Shown one piece after another: positions 27,663-36,551 of a stretch of DNA of 64,000 nucleotides (positions within the stretch are counted from its first letter, which is position 1; each line of letters starts with the position of its first letter). Where the stretch lies: NCBI RefSeq assembly GCF_002028455.1, contig NZ_MWUM01000002.1, positions 299,675-363,674 on the forward strand, given 5' to 3'. A model generated the notes under the pieces. The model was not told the origin of the DNA and searched no databases. It saw nothing but the letters and a program-made list of their open reading frames with translations. The position numbers were made by a program, and so were the translations under genes. This DNA is from Zoogloea sp. LCSB751 (GTDB taxonomy: Bacteria > Pseudomonadota > Gammaproteobacteria > Burkholderiales > Rhodocyclaceae).

Positions 27663-27896
27663 CTATGTTTGACTTTCAGCCAATATTTCAGCCCTCTGCA
27701 TGAGCTCGGACACCGCTACGTTAAGTGCATCTGCGATGAGGCAAAGCGTACCAACCGTAGCTTCGACCTCGCCTCGCTCGATGCGGCCCAATCCATTTCG
27801 GTGAATTTTTGCGGCCTCAGCTAACTTCTCTTGCGAGATGTTCATTTTCATACGGGTGTCCCGTATCACTGCTCCCAGTGCTTCTATTCGATTCAT
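27663..27896 (-). CDS. Small XRE-family transcriptional regulator
   Basis: The protein has 77 residues and is almost entirely an HTH_3 domain: GAVIRDTRMKMNISQEKLAE, then IHRNGLGRIERGEVEATVGT. Phage-, ICE- and RM-controller proteins have this size. Two palindromes ACACTAAAGTGT lie 50-80 bp upstream of its ATG, a classic autoregulatory layout. The gene may govern the divergent gene at 28063. Confidence 0.85.
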   Translation of the reverse strand: MNRIEALGAVIRDTRMKMNISQEKLAEAAKIHRNGLGRIERGEVEATVGTLCLIADALNVAVSELMQRAEILAESQT

Positions 27897-27948
27897 GCCT
27901 GTTCCCGGTTTTCAGCCGAGTTTCAGGCGCATCCGTGCTAGAATCTAC

Positions 27949-27975
27949 ACACTAAAGTGTTCCACACTAAAGTGT
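27949..27975. promoter_or_regulatory. Tandem operator palindromes ACACTAAAGTGT
   Basis: Two identical 12-bp near-palindromes at 27949-27960 and 27964-27975 have centres 15 bp apart, between the divergent small regulator and the gene at 28063. They are the likely binding sites of the XRE regulator. Confidence 0.7.
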
Positions 27976-28062
27976 TCATTTGGAACGGCAAATCACGTGT
28001 AGCAAGATGGTGATTACCAACAGTTAAAAAAGAACTTTGGCATAAAATTCAAGCTAAAAAAG

Positions 28063-28488
28063 ATGATGAACATGGGTATAGCACTATTTCGACAGTCCTT
28101 TAACGATGACTGGCATACAAGATTGCGTTTCGCCCTTTCGTACGCCAGGGACCGGACAAGCTCTCTAAAGATATTGGCCGCCATCGAAGCTCTAGAGCAT
28201 CAACTCGCGCAAGAGGATGAGTGCACCCATACGGTTACTGCAACGCAGCCCGTTCCGCCAGGAATGGATGCTTTGTTCCTGATGTCGCATATACAAAAAA
28301 CTATCTATATTCAGCCGGCCACTCTTGGTCGCGCCCCCAATGGAGACATTGAACTAACAATCACCACGCGAGGCACCAGGGAGCACGTGATGGGCGTCGC
28401 TAAGTTCATCCTTAAGAACGGACTGCTTGAAGCAGAGTCGAAAATATGGGCTGAATCGATGATGAGGTCAGGCCGATTATCCTTGTGA
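28063..28488 (+). CDS. Hypothetical protein
   Basis: The protein has 141 residues, starting MMNMGIALFRQSFNDDWHTR. The N-terminal half is helical. The C-terminal half (IQKTIYIQPATLGRAPNGDI, then ELTITTRGTREHVMGVAKFI) looks alpha/beta. There is no known motif and the ribosome site is weak. It is divergent from the XRE regulator and may be its target. Confidence 0.5.
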   Translation: MMNMGIALFRQSFNDDWHTRLRFALSYARDRTSSLKILAAIEALEHQLAQEDECTHTVTATQPVPPGMDALFLMSHIQKTIYIQPATLGRAPNGDIELTITTRGTREHVMGVAKFILKNGLLEAESKIWAESMMRSGRLSL

Positions 28489-28696
28489 TAGACGGCTTTC
28501 TCGCTGGGGGGAAAGTTACTTTAATTGCATCCCCTTGGCGCAAGCTCACGTACCACTGCCCAGCTCGTTGTCGGCTCGAAACCGTTCCAACTTTTGACAA
28601 AATGCCCAAAGTGTCAAAAGAGGGGGTAGCCTGACAATGAAGCAGCGCGATTTGCAGTCGGACGCCAGCGCCATGCCCAAGCGGCAAAATGTATAA

Positions 28697-29156
28697 AGAC
28701 CGAAAGCAGCTGCTGTCGTTGATGCGCATGAGCGCACCGAGCGCAACTTCCTGACTCCCACTGAGATGGAGGCCCTCCTTCGGGCGGCCAAGGCAGTTCC
28801 ATGCGGGCAGCGTGACTACACCATGCTCCTCGTCGTCTACCGACATGGCTTCCGGGTGTCTGAGCTAGTCTCACTTAGCCGGCGCGACGTGAGCCTCGCC
28901 GAGGCCCGCATCTTGTGTGCCAGGAAGAAGAACGGGCTTTCGACCAGTCAACCCCTGCAGGGCGACGAGCTGCGCGCCTTACGCGCCTATCTCAACAAGC
29001 GCTAGGAGGCGCTTCCCTGGCTCTTCGTGTCCAGCCAGGGCGGGCAGATGGCCCGGCCGAATTTCCACTACCTGGTTGCCGAAGCTGGCCAGCGTGTGGG
29101 GCTGGGTTCATCACGCTCGCAAGCGCATTTGTGCAACAAGGCTGGTCCATGCCATT
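28697..29156 (+). pseudogene. Tyrosine recombinase (FimB/XerD-like) pseudogene
   Basis: The frame reads ERTERNFLTPTEMEALLRAA, then LLVVYRHGFRVSELVSLSRR, then GDELRALRAYLNKR. It meets TAG at 29003-29005 and continues in the same frame as EALPWLFVSSQGGQMARPNF. About 100 bp later the catalytic segment is recoverable only in another frame (VHHARKRICATRLV), so there is at least one nonsense change and one frameshift. The FimB-like group is ~200 residues. The second catalytic His and the Tyr are not found. This is probably debris of an earlier element. Confidence 0.72.
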
Positions 29157-29769
29157 AGCCGAAAGTGCAGATGCAGAGGCGACTATGAACTTGTGGCTAC
29201 GAACCGCATCTCCTTGGCTAGTTGTACCAAGGAATTGGGAGACTCGGCTAACGTTCGCCAGAACATAAATCTCGAAAGACAAGGTCTTCAAAGTTGGCTC
29301 CTTCGTGGGACTGCTTGTCACGGTTTGGTCACCATTGAACTATCCCAAATAGTGCCAAGCCATTGGCCTGCAGTTTGCACGCCGTTGCTTCAAGCGGGCC
29401 TGCGCGCGGTTTCATTATGCACATTAGCGGGCGCGTATCTCCTGCCTGACGTCGGCCCCGATTTGGGGTTAACGAAACGGGAAAAGTCAAGTAAGTCGTT
29501 CATTTTCATTGGTTCTCAATCAGCACACCATCTGATTTTCTTAACGAAATCGTGCTGGAGAGCCCACTTTGCCCGTAGCTGAACTTCAGACCCCCGTCTC
29601 CTCCAGAATTGCACAAACTGACTACCTGGCGGTTCCCGTTCTGTTGACTCTGTGGACCTCCGTTGCGCTGCCCGTTGCGCCCGCGTTCGAGGATGGACCA
29701 GCGGCCTGGATTCCCTGTGGGGCACGCGTAACCTTGCCTCATTCGCTGCCTTCATTGCCGGAGGGAAAA
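29157..29769. other. Gene-poor stretch, probably decayed
   Basis: I see no credible complete gene. Overlapping short frames on both strands have no ribosome sites or motifs. The region follows the broken recombinase. Confidence 0.5.
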
Positions 29770-30084
29770 ATGGCGTGCGTCATCGCGCTATATCCGCAGG
29801 ACGCTATGAAAGAAGCGCGAGACGAACTGCATGAGGGATTGCCGCTCACGCCGGCGTGGCTTCGCTCGGCCTTGCGACGGAGCGAGTGGGATGATGCTAT
29901 CGCTGTCGGGCCTACTCTCTCGCTCAGTGCGGCACAGGCTGCGGGCCAATACATGTATGCCATCGCCGCAGGGCATGATGATGCCCCCAAGCTTGCCGGC
30001 GCTTTGTCGCCTGATGCGTTGGATGTCGCAGAGCGGGCGGCACGGCGATTCCGAGCAGAAGTTCAAGTTCTATCGCTGAGCTAG
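29770..30084 (+). CDS. Hypothetical protein
   Basis: The protein has 104 residues from the ATG at 29770, chosen because GGAGGG lies 5 bases before it. The frame continues upstream to 29569 only from a TTG. The sequence includes DAMKEARDELHEGLPLTPAW and ALRRSEWDDAIAVGPTLSL. It has no known domain, and its composition is closer to the host core than to the neighbouring island genes. Confidence 0.5.
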   Translation: MACVIALYPQDAMKEARDELHEGLPLTPAWLRSALRRSEWDDAIAVGPTLSLSAAQAAGQYMYAIAAGHDDAPKLAGALSPDALDVAERAARRFRAEVQVLSLS

Positions 30085-30681
30085 AACCTAGAAGGCGACT
30101 GGGTGACCCGAGGTGCAGTGGCGTGCGTCTTCCATCGTTTCAAAGCGATGAACCGATTTCGAGAGCACTCACTGTTATTGAAGTCAACGCTCCGGGTAGT
30201 AGTTATTTAGGCAGAAGACGCCGCAGACAACTACTCCTGCGTTTTGACTCCCACTGCCGTCAGGCGGCCTGATTCGGGCACTAGCCTCATCCACACAATG
30301 CTTGAAACTTCTATGGCGATTTGAGCCGTGGCTTACTCGTGCGCTCACGAGGGGAGGCTGTGCGCGTCAGCATTCGTCCCCGGATGCTCGAGATGGGCGC
30401 AATCGTTTCGAAGCACGACTGCCGCCCTAAAGCACGAATAACCAGGATTAGCGTCTGCATCAGCCGGAAAGCCTTGTGGGGGAGGGTGATGTTTTTCAAG
30501 CTATGGGTTCATCTACAGGTAACTCCGCCTCACTATGTCCAGCAGACGTCTCGTCTTGACCCCTTCTCGCAGTTACTCCCTGAGAAAGCAGTTTTTCACG
30601 CTCAGAAATGCACTGAATTGCATGTCGAGGAGCCTTCTGCTAGGTTCGTTGCTTACTGCATGTTAGCTGAGGCGGAATCGG
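30085..30681. other. Leader region before the recombination operon
   Basis: These ~600 bp have no gene I can support. A frame at 30321-30701 overlaps the recombinase start and lacks motifs. The region should contain the promoter of the operon beginning 30682; no clear sigma-70 boxes were recognised. Confidence 0.5.
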
Positions 30682-32112
30682 GTGACTTCTGTTTTTCGTA
30701 ACGTGTCCTTGGTTAGCAAAATCAGGGACGGTCGCCAGTCTTGGCGGCTGCTGGACGCGAACTCCCAAGTTATTCTGGGGTTTGAAGTGTTTGCCGCCTC
30801 CATCAACAGGAGCCCGCTAAACACCCGGAAAAACTATTGCCGAAACCTCGCGCAATTCTTCGACTATATGTTCGAAGCGGGTGTTCAGTTAGCTAAAGGC
30901 GAGCCTAGCTTTAAGTTTAGTCGTCAAGTTCTAGCGGATATTCTGGAGTCGTACCATTCGTACCTCACTGAGGGTATGGATTCTGGAAATATGATTGCTC
31001 GCCTTGTCGCTAAAACCCTTCCTCCCGGTCGGAACGGCAACAAGACAAACGGAGCGGAAACATCCGCGGCTAAACACGCGGTGCTTCGCCGATTCCTAGA
31101 GCTGTCCGAAAAGATACGCGCCCAGCAGGAAGAACTGGCTGCTTTGGGATTTCACTCCATGCCGGTGGATAATCTCAGCATATTGCCTGGTATTGGGGAA
31201 AGGCGCCCCATAACTGATGCTGAGCGGCGCGCGATGTTATCGCATTCTATGCTGGCCGGGGTGATTTCGCGAGGACCGCAGTTCATAGCTGAAAAAGTTT
31301 TGCCTACGTCTTTCCCTAGTATCAGATACGACGATGAGCGGGCTTTCCCTATCGAGCGGGTACCGGACTTCCTCGCCGCCTTCCGTACTCACAGGGATAA
31401 AACTCTGTATGCGCTGCTAGCCGCAAGTGGCGTACGCATTAGCGAAGCGCTGCAGTTGCTTTGGGAAGATATTGACCTTGAAAAAGGTGAGGTCAAGCTG
31501 ATTGACCCAAAGCGAAGGCCTAACCATCCCTCTTACTTGTATTTGACGCCTTTGCAACGCGAGAAGTTGGTTTGGAAAGGGCGGAACACTTCTACCACAA
31601 TGCTGATTGAGCCGTTTAAGACATTATTCTTCAAAAGTCTTGCGGACTATCATCGCGAAGAGTATGTGCCCCACGGTCGGCACAAGTTTTTATTTCAATA
31701 CTCGGTCGGCGGCATAGACGGGGAGCCATACCTGCTTGCAGGTCATGATTCATATACTGATGTTTTCAAGGGTACCGTGCGCCGGGTAGGTATTGCTTTG
31801 CCGAAAAGGACGGGGCCACATTCCTTGCGGCATATGTATGGAACCTACCTGCTTAACTACTTCCCCCGTCCTGATGGAACTTACGGGCTTCCTATTGGCC
31901 TTGTGAAAGCAGTCATGGGGCATGCCTCTGTTGCTTCAACGGAGAAATACGCTCGGCACGATAAGGACATGATTGCCCTGGAGCTTAAGTACGCGAATCA
32001 GGTGGTTTTTCATGGTCTTGAGTCAAAGAGCTTAGTGCAGATACGGCTAGATGCTTTGCAGGCTCAAGTCAAAGAAATTGAAAAGCAACTATTGCTTGAA
32101 GTGAGGGGGTGA
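30682..32112 (+). CDS. Site-specific tyrosine recombinase (GmtY/GinA-like)
   Basis: The protein has 476 residues from a GTG with AGGCGGA upstream. An SAM-like N-terminal domain (NRSPLNTRKNYCRNLAQFFD, ~42-60) is followed by a complete catalytic domain: Arg252 (SGVRISEALQ), His380-x-x-Arg383 (PHSLRHMYGT), His414 (VMGHASV) and Tyr423 (STEKYARHD). It is the only protein in the island with the full active site, so it most probably performs the tRNA-Thr integration and excision. It is followed 3 bp later by the giant second protein. The assignment to the gamma-mobile-trio/GInt group rests on gene order and sizes. Confidence 0.88.
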   Translation: MTSVFRNVSLVSKIRDGRQSWRLLDANSQVILGFEVFAASINRSPLNTRKNYCRNLAQFFDYMFEAGVQLAKGEPSFKFSRQVLADILESYHSYLTEGMDSGNMIARLVAKTLPPGRNGNKTNGAETSAAKHAVLRRFLELSEKIRAQQEELAALGFHSMPVDNLSILPGIGERRPITDAERRAMLSHSMLAGVISRGPQFIAEKVLPTSFPSIRYDDERAFPIERVPDFLAAFRTHRDKTLYALLAASGVRISEALQLLWEDIDLEKGEVKLIDPKRRPNHPSYLYLTPLQREKLVWKGRNTSTTMLIEPFKTLFFKSLADYHREEYVPHGRHKFLFQYSVGGIDGEPYLLAGHDSYTDVFKGTVRRVGIALPKRTGPHSLRHMYGTYLLNYFPRPDGTYGLPIGLVKAVMGHASVASTEKYARHDKDMIALELKYANQVVFHGLESKSLVQIRLDALQAQVKEIEKQLLLEVRG

Positions 32113-32115
32113 GCT

Positions 32116-35100
32116 GTGAGCTACGCTAACGCGAATATCGATAGTCTGGTTTTTCATCAGCCTGATGGTGCAATTCCGAAGCTGACTATGCAATACCTCC
32201 GAAAGGTTGCCAAATTGCTTCGTGACCTATTGGGGGTTTCAAGTGCGAATGTAATGGATGTAAATACCCGTCAGAAGAAGGGTGCAATCTTTGCCAAGAT
32301 GCTTGCGCTCTGGGATGAGGCGGGGATTGATGTAATCCTTGGTAAGGACTACCTGCAGCACGTACTCTACTGCGTGTTAAACCCAAATACCTTTTCTGAT
32401 GATGATTGGGTGACTCTCACTTACGGGCTGTTGCCAATACGAAGCACTTATCGTGGCGCACTTGTCCAGGCGTTTTCGTTTGTTCTGCTGGACATGCATT
32501 TCAATCGGGTCCTTACCTTGCCATGGAATTACACTTGGCCGGTTGGAGCTGGGTTGGGTTCAGAGCTTGAACAGTACGCCTTGTTAGAATACAAAGACCT
32601 TCCCGAGCTGTTTCGGCATGTACGGTCCGTTTACGACAAGAATAACCCACTCTATAACGGCTACGGATACTTTCAACGAACACGCACCGCCTCTGTTGCC
32701 ACCAAACTGCTGACAGCTTTGGGGTGGCAAGACATTGCTGAGGCTAACTACGAGGACCTAGAGGCAGTTTATCGCATGGGACTCAACGAACGAGTCGTGA
32801 CCATTCGCCCAGTCTTTCTGCTTGCGTTGCTAGAGAACATCTATGGCGACCGTATTCCCATCTCTAGCGAAGGGTGGAGTATTAGGCAGGAGCAGATTAA
32901 CAAAGAGAAGCGGCAGGCGCTTTTGATTCCGACTATCGGTGTGGGTGAGGTGACGGATGCGGAAGCCGATTTAGTACGCCAACTTCGTGCAAACCCACTT
33001 GCGACGTCGTTGCAGTGGAGGCCGGTCTGGTGTATGCCTGATAGGATTCCAGACTTGCTCCATGCTGGTGATACAGCATTTCGATTTGATGTCTGGTGCA
33101 AGCTTGAGGAGGCATATCTGCGGTGGGCGAAATACGAGAATGAGAAGCATGTTCTTAATTCTCTAGCTTACTTCAATATTTACCTATTCATCTACCTGCC
33201 GGCCTGGTATCAAGCTCATCCGGGGTTCCGGGTAGAGTATCCGCATAATCCGAATCTGCTTGTAACCTCTGTTTTTGTCTCTGATATAGGTTTGCCAGTA
33301 ATGGAGGAGCGGCCACTTACCTTTGTGGCGTGGCTGAATGAGCAATCTAAATCTCGGGAGTGGGACCGGTATAGAGTCTATGGCGTACTGAAAACTTGCG
33401 AAGTCTTCTTCACATACCTGGCTCGGAACTCGGATGAGCTGCCGGAATGCAACAAGTTCAAGCAGCCACTTTCTCGAGTAGACTACCCGAAGGTTTATCG
33501 GCCGACGGGGACTAACAAAAGGCCCATCCCAAGACGGATATTCGCTTTTTACTTACGATATATCGAAACACTGATTCAGTATTTCGAGCGGGTTTTGGAT
33601 ATTTGCCTGGATGGCACGATTGATAACCGGGCGCTTGGTACTAGCTTTAAGGGGAATACGATAGATACGTACGGGGCTGCCAACAATGTCGGGCTTATCC
33701 CGGTGGTTAGCTTCGGTGGGGCTATGTACCCTCTGAGATATATTCCAAATTGCGTCGCGATTGACTATTACCCCCTGAAGTCCGGGGTTACTTGTCGTAT
33801 TCCTGAGCTTCACGCTTTGTACCAGATATATGTCGCAATGCATACTGGACTTCGGCACCAACACATCCAGTGGCTCGACGTTCGAACCTTCGATAAGGAT
33901 AACGATGGTCCCCTGAGAGAGTTTGGCAAGCTTTGGGTGAATACGGACAAGGCAAAGCAGAGCGGGTGGTCGCCTGTCGTATCACGTAGCGTCATTGAGA
34001 CACTTAGAAAACAGGCTACTTGGCGGAGCCTGATTGCCAGTCCAGCCTTTGATAAACCAATCTATTACGAAAGAAACCCGAATACAAAGTGGGGTTTGAT
34101 TCTTCCATTGTTCTCCATTAAGGGTGGGGAGCCTCACCCGGACAGCAGATACGTGTCGGCTTGGGAGATGTTACTGCAAGGGATTCATTGCTTTCTGCTG
34201 GACAAGGGCGAAGACCACAGGTTGTGCCGGCTCATGTACGCAAGTATTTCAAAGGAAGTTACGGGGGACGAATATTTCGCGCAAGCAGCGAAAAAGAGCA
34301 GCGAGGACGTTAAGGTTGGAGGTTGTTCACTCCTCAAAGTCAAGAGCTTCATTACTCCGCATAGCTCTCGGTCGAGTGTTGCGTCGCATCTTACGGCGTA
34401 TTTGCCCGCCGATGTTATTGGTAAGTACATAACGGGGCAAACTGCCGCTACGGTTAATTACTATTCAGTTCCGGATGAAGAAGAGGTGATATTTGAATCC
34501 ATCTTCCAGAAGAAACATCTACGGACTGGATTTTATGAACAATCGGCATATGCCGCTGATGATAACGAGACGCCGAAAACACCCAGGTCCCCCTACATCA
34601 AAGCTGATGCTGTGAATTCCGCTTTGGCTCGTGGGATGCGGGTAGATGTGGATGCCGCTGTTGTCAGCTTCGGTTGTGTCAGCATGTCCGTTGTTGATAT
34701 TGACGAGAACGGTATTGATGTCTTGAAACGCACTCGTTATGCGGGTGCCGCCGAGAACAAGACGGAAATATGTCCCTACGGGAACAACTGTCCCGCCGAT
34801 GTGTTGAAGCTGACTAAAGGGCATCGGAGGTGCGCAGTCTGTCCTTACGCCGTTCGTTCCGTTGACCACCTCCCGGCAATATCGGCAAAGGGGCGACAAA
34901 CTCTCGAAAAGCTCTCGGAACTTGAAGTAATCATGGATGCCGAAGACGTCGAGAATCGTTATTCGGCCAACGAGATAGATGCTCTGCACGAAGAAAGAGC
35001 ACTGCTGGCCGAGGAAGTGACGGCATGGCGTTTGGCGGAGGAAGTGCTTGAACAAACGCGAAAAAAGCTTGCAGCCGGTGAGATTCAATCTCAATGGGTC

Positions 35101-35466
35101 GTAGGTAAGCCAGAAATCATTGAGCGGCACCTAAAGGCTATGGCCTTTCCTTCCCAGGGTACGCAACGGCTTATCGCGCGCTTGGCTGAATGCATCGAGT
35201 TTCCCATGCTTGAAAGTCCGACCATTCGAGGTCAGTTTGACCTGCTCCGACGACAGATTCTTGCTAACCGGGGAAATGTGCGGGAAGCCATTATGTCCAA
35301 GATGCCAACTAACCCAGCATTCGAATGCGCGGGCTTGCTTAGGTCGGTTATGGACACTCATCGTCTAACTCTTTCTGATGTTGTGCGGCTGATTGACACA
35401 GACAGCCATCTGGAAGGCGAAGGCAGCGCACCACTAATGCTTACCGAGGCTGTCTTAAATGACTAA
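32116..35466 (+). CDS. Giant degenerate tyrosine recombinase-like protein (GmtZ/VPA1269-like)
   Basis: The protein has 1116 residues from a GTG (GAGGGGG upstream). Residues ~570-785 show a recombinase fold: Arg580 (TGLRHQHIQWLDV), His749-x-x-Arg752 (TPHSSRSSVASHL) and candidate Tyr782/783 (TAATVNYYSV). The second catalytic His position reads GQ (Gln775). A Cys cluster follows (CPYGNNC from 886, then CAVC near 906-909), probably zinc-binding. The last ~200 residues are coiled coil. The ~560-residue N-terminal part is unrecognised. It overlaps the third gene by 8 bp. Such proteins accompany an intact recombinase in GMT/GInt islands; activity is uncertain. Confidence 0.8.
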   Translation: MSYANANIDSLVFHQPDGAIPKLTMQYLRKVAKLLRDLLGVSSANVMDVNTRQKKGAIFAKMLALWDEAGIDVILGKDYLQHVLYCVLNPNTFSDDDWVTLTYGLLPIRSTYRGALVQAFSFVLLDMHFNRVLTLPWNYTWPVGAGLGSELEQYALLEYKDLPELFRHVRSVYDKNNPLYNGYGYFQRTRTASVATKLLTALGWQDIAEANYEDLEAVYRMGLNERVVTIRPVFLLALLENIYGDRIPISSEGWSIRQEQINKEKRQALLIPTIGVGEVTDAEADLVRQLRANPLATSLQWRPVWCMPDRIPDLLHAGDTAFRFDVWCKLEEAYLRWAKYENEKHVLNSLAYFNIYLFIYLPAWYQAHPGFRVEYPHNPNLLVTSVFVSDIGLPVMEERPLTFVAWLNEQSKSREWDRYRVYGVLKTCEVFFTYLARNSDELPECNKFKQPLSRVDYPKVYRPTGTNKRPIPRRIFAFYLRYIETLIQYFERVLDICLDGTIDNRALGTSFKGNTIDTYGAANNVGLIPVVSFGGAMYPLRYIPNCVAIDYYPLKSGVTCRIPELHALYQIYVAMHTGLRHQHIQWLDVRTFDKDNDGPLREFGKLWVNTDKAKQSGWSPVVSRSVIETLRKQATWRSLIASPAFDKPIYYERNPNTKWGLILPLFSIKGGEPHPDSRYVSAWEMLLQGIHCFLLDKGEDHRLCRLMYASISKEVTGDEYFAQAAKKSSEDVKVGGCSLLKVKSFITPHSSRSSVASHLTAYLPADVIGKYITGQTAATVNYYSVPDEEEVIFESIFQKKHLRTGFYEQSAYAADDNETPKTPRSPYIKADAVNSALARGMRVDVDAAVVSFGCVSMSVVDIDENGIDVLKRTRYAGAAENKTEICPYGNNCPADVLKLTKGHRRCAVCPYAVRSVDHLPAISAKGRQTLEKLSELEVIMDAEDVENRYSANEIDALHEERALLAEEVTAWRLAEEVLEQTRKKLAAGEIQSQWVVGKPEIIERHLKAMAFPSQGTQRLIARLAECIEFPMLESPTIRGQFDLLRRQILANRGNVREAIMSKMPTNPAFECAGLLRSVMDTHRLTLSDVVRLIDTDSHLEGEGSAPLMLTEAVLND

Positions 35467-36127
35467 AAAGAACTCATTCGGGGCGTGGCAAGAACAACAG
35501 ATGGCAGCTCGGGAAGCTTTGGTTGTGGAGTTTCTTGCCCAGAGTACAAAGTCGAAGGCTAATTATCCCGGTATCACCGCGCTTGCTACGGCGGTGGCTC
35601 AGCACGTGTCCGCTATAGAGGGAAAGTCTGAGCCATGTAGTGCTACTACGATTCTGAGGAATCCTCGGTATAAGAGTCAGCTGACTCATTACTTGGCAAA
35701 TCAGCGTGGAGCAAAGAAAATATCGTTTGAAGCGCTTCCTGATGAAAGAGCTAAGGCAATCGTTACCAGCTTACAGCTCGAAGTGTTTAATCTTCGGCAG
35801 GACAATGAGCGACTGCAGCGTTACATTGAAGCGCTTGACAGCGAGATGGAGGCTTTGAAACCCAAGCTCATGGTCCGGCAGGCTGAATCCGTCAACCCTT
35901 TGTCCAATGACGCGGAGAAGCTTAGGAAGCTGGAAAATGACCTTGGACGTACTTGCCTGGTCGTAAACAAAATCCTTGAACGGTTTCCAGACATCCTAGG
36001 GGTTGAAAGCAATTACAACAGGATTGTTGACCTTTCAATTAGGGAGGGTCGGCCTGCTCGGATAGTAGCTGAGGAGACTGAAGCCTCTCCCTACTTTATC
36101 TGGCTTCGCAGGCAAACTGGAGCGTAG
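35459..36127 (+). CDS. GmtX-like third protein of the recombination operon
   Basis: The protein has 222 residues. The N-terminal basic helical part (NYPGITALATAVAQHVSAIE, then CSATTILRNPRYKSQLTHYL) has a helix-turn-helix look. A coiled coil spans ~97-135 (LQLEVFNLRQDNERLQRYIE). It overlaps the giant gene by 8 bp. In gamma-mobile-trio operons the third gene has this size and coiled-coil character. A DNA-binding accessory role in integration is inferred. Confidence 0.72.
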   Translation: MTKKNSFGAWQEQQMAAREALVVEFLAQSTKSKANYPGITALATAVAQHVSAIEGKSEPCSATTILRNPRYKSQLTHYLANQRGAKKISFEALPDERAKAIVTSLQLEVFNLRQDNERLQRYIEALDSEMEALKPKLMVRQAESVNPLSNDAEKLRKLENDLGRTCLVVNKILERFPDILGVESNYNRIVDLSIREGRPARIVAEETEASPYFIWLRRQTGA

Positions 36128-36137
36128 GAAGGTCGCT

Positions 36138-36551
36138 ATGAACGCCGAACGTCGGGACACGAACTTCGATTTATTCCAGGTATGGAGGCAATCAAAGACT
36201 AATGAAGACTTTCGTCAGCTTGAGCACCGTGGAAAGCTCAACCGGGTTGATATAGCTCGTGAGTGCGGTTTTGCGCGCTCCGTGTGTGACCAAAACCCTA
36301 GGGTTCGCAAGGCGTTGGGTGAGCTTGAAGACAGGCTAAGGATAGAGGGTGTGCTGCCCGAAAAGGCGGATAGCTCCGAGGTTAACTTGGTGCCAACGCA
36401 ATCTGGTAGGAATGTAGATTCCGAAAGGTTAAGGAGGTTGGAAAGTGAGAACGCTCTACTGCGGGCTGAGGTATCTGACCTGAAGCGTCGGCTTGGCCGA
36501 TACGAAGTGATGAGTGCAACTCTGGCGGAAACTGGCCGAATCCCCAGATGA
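36138..36551 (+). CDS. Small DNA-binding-like protein (VPA1267-like) of the recombination operon
   Basis: The protein has 137 residues; the ATG has GGAAGG 8 bases upstream. The first ~75 residues suggest a helix-turn-helix (LNRVDIARECGFARSVCDQN). Residues ~95-130 are a leucine-rich coiled coil (LRRLESENALLRAEVSDLKR). A small protein of this layout often follows the trio genes. It overlaps the helicase gene by ATGA. Confidence 0.65.
   Translation: MNAERRDTNFDLFQVWRQSKTNEDFRQLEHRGKLNRVDIARECGFARSVCDQNPRVRKALGELEDRLRIEGVLPEKADSSEVNLVPTQSGRNVDSERLRRLESENALLRAEVSDLKRRLGRYEVMSATLAETGRIPR

Noticed and set aside
22257..30681. CRISPR array or prophage
   Set aside because: No regularly spaced direct repeats, cas genes, or phage structural or lysis genes were seen.
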